Source: Maniola hyperantus (lineage: Eukaryota; Arthropoda; Insecta; Lepidoptera; Nymphalidae). Taken from it: a stretch of DNA of 64,000 nucleotides. The notes beneath the pieces were generated by a model. The model searched no databases. It was not told the DNA's origin and was given only the letters and a program-made list of their open reading frames with translations. Location of the stretch: positions 14,534,557 to 14,598,556 of the forward strand of contig NC_048548.1 of assembly GCF_902806685.2 (NCBI RefSeq), in the 5' to 3' direction. Positions 41,163 through 50,289 of the stretch are shown one piece after another (within the stretch, counting starts at the first letter, position 1; the number at the start of each line of letters is the position of its first letter). The translations under genes were made by a program, and so were the position numbers.

Positions 41163-41794
41163 ACAAGGTGTAACCAGAACCAGAAACTTAGCGTTATTGT
41201 CATACTACCTACATACTATATACAATCCAATAGCAATAACCATTTGCCTCAATTTGTAGTTTAAGTGATTTAGTATTTTTCTAACCCGCAATATATGGCG
41301 TGCAAATCTCGGGTCATTGCCTCACCTACGACGCGGCATTGACCCCGAGTGTATCATTTTTTTTTTTTTAGATACAAGTTAGTCCTTGACTGCAATCTCA
41401 CCTGATGGTAAGTGATGATGCAGTCTAAGATGATAGTGGGCTAACCTGGAAGGGGTATGGCAGTTTTTATTAAACCCATACCCCTTTGGTTTCTACACGG
41501 CATCGTACCGGAACGCTATTTTTTTTTTTTTTTTAAAGAATATTAGTCATATTAAATGACTAATATACTTTGCCGGTAGGGTGGTAACTAGCCACGGCCG
41601 AAGCCTCCCACCAGACCAGACCAGAAATTTAGAAATTATAAAATTCCAAACCCCTGCCAGGAATCGAACCCGGGACCTCCCACTAATAAGACCACAGCGC
41701 TCACCACTGCGCCAGGGAGGTCGTCAAATCATATCACTAATCATCAGTGCTATCACCTGTCTTCATTTTCGCCAGCGTTCTGGTTACACCCTGT
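41163..41794 (+). mobile_element. GGTGTAACC inverted-terminus element with nested SINEs
   Basis: Left end AAGGTGTAACCAGAACC and right end GTTCTGGTTACACCCTGT are inverted repeats. Interior matches 13853-14210 (TAGCGTTATTGTCATACTA, CCTCACCTACGACGCGGC). A reversed SINE-A interrupts it at 41358-41724. It would sit within the proposed 5' untranslated intron of the P450. Confidence 0.7.
41358..41724 (-). mobile_element. SINE-A interrupted by a SINE-C tail
   Basis: Reversed SINE-A from its T-run (A tail) to the head GCCAGGGAGGTCG. Between GGAACGCTA (41518) and CTTTGCCGGTAGGG (about 41571) the usual sequence is replaced by a T run plus AGAATATTAGTCATATTAAA, which is the reversed 3' end of SINE-C. 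Confidence 0.75.
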
Positions 41795-41908
41795 ATGAAC
41801 CGTCTACTATTATAGTGGTTATTGAACATGCATCAAATAATTTCGCGATTGAAGATGTAGAGCATCACCATTTTTATTACACCCCCCATTTTGTATTTGT
41901 TACAGAAA

Positions 41909-42108
41909 ATGATTCTCTTGATATGGGTGGTGGTATTCATAGCGGTGGTACTACTGTACTTCAGACAAATCTACTCCCGCTTCAGTGAATATGGGGTCAA
42001 GCATTTCAAACCAATCCCGTTCTTCGGCAACGTGGCAAGGGTCATTCTGCGCATAGACAACTTTAGTGGGGACCTGGACCGGAATTATAATACTTTTCCA
42101 GAAGAACG
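41909..42108 (+). CDS. CYP9A: P450 exon 1: membrane anchor
   Basis: Codes residues 1-67 (last codon split). MILLIWVVVFIAVVLLYF is the N-terminal signal anchor that holds the enzyme on the ER with the catalytic domain in the cytosol. KHFKPIPFFGN is the proline-containing hinge. Context GAAAATG fits an insect start. Donor GTTAGT at 42109; codon CG|A is completed by exon 2. Confidence 0.93.
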
Positions 42109-42510
42109 GTTAGTCAAAGGTCCATGTTTTGAATTTTTATCTTCTATATATTATATAAAAGGAAAAGGTGACTGACTGACTGACTGACTGAATGACTGAC
42201 TGACTGACTGATCTATCAACGCACAGCTCAAACTACTGGACGGATCGGACTGAAATTTGGCATGCAGATAGCTATTATGACGTAGGCATCCGCTAAGAAA
42301 GGATTTTTGATAATTCAACTCCTAAGGGGGTGAAATAGGGTTTTGAAATTTTGTAGTCCACGCGGACGAAGTCGCGAGCATAAGCTAGTTAGACAATAAA
42401 ACGGGTAACTATCATTACAGGCTAACCTAATGCGATAGATAAGTTAACTTTTTTTTTTGTAGGGCTCCGTCCCTCAAAAGGAAAAACGGAACCCTTATAG
42501 TATCACTTTG

Positions 42511-42547
<37 letters not shown>

Positions 42548-45500
42548 CGTCTGTCGTGTCTGTCAAGAAAACCTGTAGGGTACTTCCCGTTTACCTATAA
42601 TCATGAAATTTGGCAGGTAGGGAGCACAAGTAAAGTAAAAACCGTCCAAGTGCGAGTCAGGCTCGCGCAACGAGGGTTCCGTACCACAGTCGTATTTTGC
42701 ACGATAATTCAAAAACTATGCATAAAAATAAATAAAAATCTGTTTTAGAATGTACAGGTGAAGACCTTTCATAATATGATACCCCACTTGATATAGTTAT
42801 CTTACTTCGAAAATTGAAAATACTAATAATTATTAGTCCACGACCACAATTTAATTTTTTTTGTGTGATGTAACTACAAATTCACGGTTTTCAGATTTTT
42901 CCCCGAATGCCTGTTATAAGACCTACCTACCTGCCAAATTTCATGATTCTAGGTCATCGGGAAGTACCCTGTAGGTTTCTTGGCAGACCGACAGACAGAC
43001 AACAAAGTGATCCTATAAGGGTTCCGTTTTTCCTTTTGAGGTACGGAACCCTAAAAATCCGAAAGCTGTGAATTTGAGGTAACATCATTAAAAAAAATTA
43101 AATGTATTTTCAATTTTCAAAGTGAGATAACTATACCAAGTGGGTTATCATAATATGAAAAAGCTTTACCAGTAGATAGAATAGATAGATATAAATACTT
43201 TATTGCACACAAAAAATATTACATAACTATTACAAAAAACTAAAACTAAAAAATAATTGTATGCAAAGGCGGCCTTATTGCTCACAGTAATCTCTACCAG
43301 GCAACCTTTAGGTAGGTACATTCTAAAACAGATTTTTAGTTATTTTTATGCATAATAGTTTTTGGTTTATCGTGCAAAACGACGAAAAAATACCCGAGCA
43401 CGGAACCCTCGGCGCGCGAGCCTGACTCGCACTTGGCCGGTTTTTTTAATGATTAATTATTATTATTGTTGTTCGTTTCAAATAAATCTATTTTGTTAGA
43501 TTCATCGGGCGCTATGAGTTCGTGAAGCCAATCCTAATGATTCGAGACCTGGAGCTGGTGAAGAAGATTACAGTTAAGGATTTTGAGCACTTCCTTGACC
43601 ATCGCAGTTTGGCTGACGATAAAGTCGAACCGCTCTTTGCAAGAAATCTATTCTCGTTGAAAGGTGAACTTTTAAACAGTTTTAATGATATGAATGAGCC
43701 CTTTTGATACGATCAAAGATCAAAAGGGCTCTTGCCACCATTCCTAGTCATTCCTTCGTTAATTCAGCCGGCAGGGATTAGTAGGGATGATGGCAAGAGA
43801 CCTGAAGAATTGACGCTGGTTCCCTGGGAACGGGGACGGGCGCTAATGTGGGACGCAACTTCACAGCATCAAGATCGGGAGCCGCAGCAGAAACAGCTGA
43901 AAACGGCAAGCGGCGCAAGTATGCCTCTCTTATCGAGAGTTACATTTTTGTTCCGTTTGCCGTGGAGACCCTAGAGCCATGGAGTCTTAGTGCTAAAAAA
44001 AATTTACGAGACATTTCACCGCGAATAATAGTCTCATCTGGTGCTAGAAGCTGGCTCATTTTTTGCGCAACTGATCAGCCTGGCTGTCCAGCGCGGAAAT
44101 GCAGCCAGTATTCTTGGCACCATTCCACGCGGGCATAATTTGAATAGTAATTAAATAAGGCTCCAGTTTGTAAGCAAACATTTGTTTGAATGCATTCTGA
44201 AATTAAATTGAGTTTGGTTATCTTCAACGAACATGTCCAATTAATAATGCCATCGTTTAAAAATTTGTTAATTGATACTCAAATTACCTTGCTAAATCAC
44301 TTTCTACCTTGATAAAAGTTAGAAATTTTTGAGGTTATCAGCTATATGATAAGAAAAGCTTTAGTTTGGCTCGTCTTGGCGGGGGCACTGCCGTGCCCCC
44401 TGATACTAGAAGGAAACCACATGCTCATAAGCATTCGTTGTTTTAGATTAATATTTTGAACATCACATACCTCAGTCTATTCGAGGTTCAAAACTTTTTG
44501 AAATTTGTAGGTCAGGAATGGAAAGACATGAGATCAACTTTGAGCCCAGCGTTCACCAGCTCGAAGATAAAACTGATGGTTCCCTTCATGGAGGAAGTTG
44601 GAGAGCAGATGATTCGAGTGCTGAAGAAGAAGATCAAGGAGTCTGAGCGTAAGTCGTTTTACGTATATTCCTAAAATTCCGACTTAATAATTTGGTATTT
44701 TAAGTTTACGCAATTAAACTTGACTAACTAAAAATCACTTGCTTTAACGGTGAAGGAAAACGTGAGGAAACGGCGTGCCTGAGGGATCTCTACTTATTAT
44801 GCGAAGTCTGCCACTCCGTACATGGATGGTGGACTAAACCCTTCTCATTCTGAGTGCAGACTCTTTCTCGAACTCTTTTCGGAAAATGTTTTTGGCGGCA
44901 TTTTAGTTATGTTAACAATAGGCTGAGATCATTACCCCTATTATAAAATGCGAAAGCGTGTTTAATTGTTGGTCTTTTGCTTTGCTGGTTTGTCTTTCAA
45001 TCACGTCGCAACGGAGTAACGGATCGACGTGATTTTTGCATGGGTTTAGTATAAGACCTGGAGAGTGACATAGGCTACTTTTATCCCGGAAATTCCCAGG
45101 GTTTTTTAAACCCAAAATCTACGCGTACGAAGTCCCGGGCGTCAGCTAGTACTTTTCATAAAACGGTCCAAGACCCTATTCAAGGTTCTAGTATAATCTT
45201 CAAGTGTTTGTATTGCCATAGATGGGGCCATAGACGTGGACTGCAAGGATCTGACGGCGCGCTACGCGAACGACGTGATCGCGTCCTGCGCCTTCGGGCT
45301 GAAGGTGGACTCCCACAGCGACGAGAACAACCAGTTCTTCGAGATGGGCAAGACGGCTGCTACCTTCAAGTTCAAGCAGTTGCTGATGTTATTTGCTATG
45401 GCTACCTTTCCATCAATTACTAAGGTAGGTAAAGAACTCTTTGATTTTCCGGGATATAAATGTTATCGTACTTATATACAATGAACCAAAAGCTTAATTT

Positions 45501-45912
45501 GCTATAATCCACTGAAACAAGTCGAATATGTATGGTGCAACATGCAGCATGCAAAATGCACCGCCCGCCCTCCCACTGCTAAACATGCAGGAAGAAGCAG
45601 CCACCAGGCAAGCAATACGCACCACCACCACTCTTTCGCATTTATAATATGAGTCAGAGGATGGGTATTGATAGCGGGCAAATCACATATTTATTCACTA
45701 GCTTACGCTCGCGACTTCGTCCGCGTGGACTACAATATTTCAAATCCCTATTTCACCCCCTTAGGAGTTGAATTTTCAAAAATCCTTTCTTAGCGGATGC
45801 CTACGTCATAATAGCTATCTGCATGCCAAATTTCAGCCCGATCCGTCCAGTAGTTTGAGCTGTGCGTTGATAGATCAGTCAGTCAGTCAGTCAGTCAGTC
45901 AGTCACCTTTTC

Positions 45913-45962
<50 letters not shown>

Positions 45963-48900
45963 TTAATCATAATCAGAAAATTATTTAATGTTTTTGTCGG
46001 CCTTCCATTGCGGTTTTTGGTGTCGCTTTGATTCAAACACGAGATGATTTTCGAATCATTTGAGAATTATTTAGTCTCCTTTAAGTGACATTGGCGGCTG
46101 CCCAATTGGAAAATTGATCTTGACAAGCCGGTCCTCACTCCTAGACCTCGATTGCGGGAAACCTGCATCAATCATCATTACAATCTCAATTGTTCTGATT
46201 GGCTGAATTTGTGCGATTCTTGTTGCAACAATGCATTGTAGTCAATAGTGAGCGAGCGTCAACCAATCAGAGGTGATTGCGATCGTGACATTGTATAGCT
46301 GTCAATCTTCCGCAATCGCGCAGCTGAGTTTATTTGAGTTAGTCGATTGCATAAACACATCAGCCCCCCAATTGTGTAAGAATAACCATTTCATGGCTAT
46401 CGCAATCGTCAATAAATTCTGCCCTTTGATTGGTTGATTCGCTTTTTACATTTTTTCACAGCCAATCAAAGGGCAGAATTCTTGACGATTGCGATAGCCA
46501 TGAAATGGTTATTCTTACACAATTGGGGGGCTGTTCCGTGACGAACATAATAAGAACCTTTCTCTCTTTTTTTTTAATTTATAGACTAGCGCTTGGCTGC
46601 AATCAGACCTAGTGGCAAGTGATGATGCAGACTAAGATGGAGCGCGCTTGCCTAGAAGATACGTATTCACTCTTGACATGAAGGTACTATATTATAATTG
46701 GAGGGGAAAACTCTTCTTCTCTCTTTCCAGAGATTGAAACTAAAACTGTTCAGCAACCAAACCACAGACTTCTTCATCAACCTGGTGATAAGCACGATGA
46801 AGGACCGAGAAGCGAGGAACATCATCAGACCAGACATGATCCATCTTCTCATGGAAGCCAAAAAAGGTATGCAGCCAGTATTATTGGCACCATTCCACGC
46901 GGGCATGATTTGTATAGTAATTAAATTAGATAAGCTTTAAGTTTTATTGTAATATTTTTATACACACATTTTCTTCTGCTGGTGCCTCTCCATAAACAAA
47001 GTTGGTAAAAAAGGTATTGAATATTTGAAAAGAGCAACCGCCGAGTTTCTTGTTGGTTCTTCTCGGTAGGAAAGGCATTCCGAACCAGTGGTAGATGCAT
47101 CCGACTATTCGAAATTAGTACTTGTAAAAGTTTATTTGAATAAAAAAGATTTTTATTTTATTTTATTTTTTATTTTATTGAAAATGACTTCAAGTTTCTG
47201 AATACATGGTTCCCGTCTACTCTAAAAATTACATTTTGTGACGGTCGACGAGATAGACGTCCACTGCTGGACATATTGACTTCTGCACGCCTTGGTCTTG
47301 CTCCTCCTGAATTAAGCGGCTCCCTGCGACTCAGTTGATGTCGTCTATCCACCTTGTAGGCGGTCTTCCAACGCTGCACTTTTTAGTGGGACGTCGCCAT
47401 TTTAGCACCTTGGAACCCCAACATCTTGAACTATGTCAGTTACTCTAGTACTCCTACGGATTTCCTCATTTCTGATTTGATCACGTAGAGAAACTTTAAA
47501 TATATCTAGCTCTCTCCATCGCCCGCTGAGTAACCATCTAGTGTTAATTGAAAATACTTCTTTCACGCAGGTCAACTTACTCACGATGATAAGGTGAGTA
47601 CAGAAAATGGTCAGGGTGACCAAGATGCTGGCTTCGCGACCGTTGAAGAATCTACGGTGGGCAAGAAAAATACTGACCGAGGTTAGATTCGCTAATTTTT
47701 AAGATTAGGTATTTAGGGCTCGGTTACGGTAAAATGACATCTATAGTGTCGCGATCGATCGCAATCACCTCTGATTCGTTGACGCTCGCTCTCTGGCCCA
47801 CTGAAAAAACAAAATGGCACCGACTCATTGGTGCTTTAGCACCAATACAACCTCAGTGACGTCTGGATGTCAAACGGGTCGTTCATTAATATTTACTAGG
47901 GTCCAAAATTGGCATATCTTGTCATTTATATCGATGACTAGCTGAACCGCCCCGGCATCGCTCGGGTGGAGTTTAGAAAATTGAGGGGGGTGGTTGAATT
48001 AAATTTTTCTCTCCGTAAGAACCTTCCTCGTACTTCAAGGAATATTATAAAAAAGAATTAGCGAAATCGGTTCAGCTGTTCTCGAGATTTGGGATGACCA
48101 ACACATTTGGTCATTCATGTTTATATTATAGATTGCAACAGAATTTTTCAGTGAATGTTTTCTTATTTGTTACCCAGTTTGGTCTGACAACGACCTCATC
48201 GCCCAAGCAGTCCTCTTCTTCATTGCGGGTTTCGATACCGTCTCAATTGCGATGTCCTTCGCCCTGCTCGAGCTGGCCCTCCACCCAGAGGTCCAGGACC
48301 GCCTGTACGAGGAGATAAAGGAATATAACGAGAAACACAACGGCAAGCTCAGCTTTAATGCCATACAGAACATGACGTACTTGGATATGGTTGTTTCAGG
48401 TAATACTACTTTCTTTGTTAATGCAGAATAAGAGACAAAAAAAACTCGGTGACCAAATCGTGAGGAAATCCGAATCCACGCTAATATTATAAATGCGAAA
48501 GTGTATCTATCTGTCTGTCTGTCTGCTAGCCTTTCACGGCCCATCCATTCAACCGATTTTGACGAAATTTGGTATAGCAGTGAATTTTGATAGCTAGCAA
48601 CCCGGGGAAGGACATAGGCTATTTTTATCCCGGAAAATTGAAGAGTTCCCACGGGATTTTTAAAAAACCTATATCCACGCAGGCGAAGTCGCGGGCATCA
48701 TCTAGTTTTATCTAAACGTAGCACTGGTGCAGAAAAAAGTACTGATTCAGCACTATCAAAAGTCAAAAAACATATTATGAAGAAGAAAATTATCTTAATT
48801 TTAATTTTTTTTTCTTTGCAGAAGTCCTCAGGCTCTGGCCTCCAGCGATGGCGTTGGACAGGATCTGCGTCAAGGACTACAACTTGGGAAAACCTAATAG

Positions 48901-50253
48901 CAAAGCTACCAAGGACTATATTGTAAGATTTTCTCTCTTGTATTACAAGTCCTCCTCAAGTTAATTGACGATCTCCCTGGCGCAGTGGTGAGCGCTGTGG
49001 TCTTAATAGTGGGAGGTCCCGGGTTCGATTCCTGGCAGGGGTTTGGAATTTTATAATTTCTAAATTTCTGGTCTGGTCTGGTGGGAGGCTTCGGCCGTGA
49101 CTAGTTACCACCCTACCGGCAAAGCCGTGCCGCCAAGCGATTTAGCGTTCCGGTACGATGCCGTGTAGAAACCAAAGGGGTATGGGTTTAATAAAAACTG
49201 CCATACCCCTTCCAGGTTAGCCCGCTATCATCTTAGACTGCATCATCACTTACCACCAGGTGAGATTGCAGTCAAGGGCTAACTTGTATCTGAATAAAAA
49301 AAAAAAAAAAGTATTGTGACTTCGAGCGCAGTGTAGATAGACCCTATTAAATGGGCAGGTATCATCAATCCACAGACCTCCGCCTATAGACGCTTTATAG
49401 CCGGACACCCTCGATCGCCAAGGTAAGGCAGTTTTTTTTTTTTTTTTTTTCAGTTAGTTGCTTAGCATAAAAGTCGGCCCACACCCGTTCGGTGCCCTCA
49501 TTCCGCACATTGTTTTAATTAAAAATAGTAGTAAATAGCAAGTCAAAATATAAGTCGTGTAGGTTACCTAAAAAGTAAAATAACCTAATTTATGTTAGTC
49601 TACACTCAATTAAAGAACCTCGTCATCAGTATGAAACTGTCCAGCAATTCCCATTACAGTCCTCTGTAATGAAATCCTTTCCTCAGTAAAGTAGCAGTTA
49701 ACGAGCAAGTGCGAGTAAAAGCATTTGGCTACAACATGGCAGATCTAATCCCCCATTACTCTATAAAGTCGGGTGAATTTACTCTTCTATAGGATATAAG
49801 TCGGGTTTCCCAGAATCGGGAGAGATAGCCTGATGAAGATTTATGGTGGTAGAAAGTAGGATGATAATTTTGTTTTTTTTTCCTAAGAAAGATTCGCAAA
49901 GGAGAAAGCCTAGCGGTCCCATCGTGGTGCTTCCACCATGACCCGCAGTTCTTCCCGAACCCCCAGAAGTTCGACCCTGAACGCTTTTCCGATGAGAACA
50001 AGCACCTCATCAACCCTATCGCCTACATGCCGTTTGGACTTGGACCTAGGAATTGTATAGGTAACAGTACTTTGTATTTATTTTATTTTATTTATTATAG
50101 GAAAATCAACAGCGAAATAATACAATAAGTTTCTTAAATGCTAATTACAGAAGTATGGCCAATTACAGATTTTCTCGAAAAATTAACAATATATAAGAGT
50201 GAGTTAAAATTATTTCATTATCAAAACTAAGTGGATGAAGGAAATAAAACATA

Positions 50254-50289
<36 letters not shown>

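Noticed and set aside
41581..41988. A 135-codon plus-strand frame overlapping the P450 start
   Set aside because: Its first half is reversed SINE-A sequence and it overlaps exon 1 in another frame.
43772..44160. The K frame as a host exon of the P450
   Set aside because: It recurs reversed at 54405 and 58125, is frameshifted, and does not fit the P450 frame or splice phases.
46860..46870. A frameshift at the A run ending exon 5
   Set aside because: Careful counting gives AAA AAA G before the GT donor, which keeps the frame into exon 6.
48170..48652. A 160-codon reversed frame
   Set aside because: It is the antisense shadow of P450 exon 7 running into an H2 copy.
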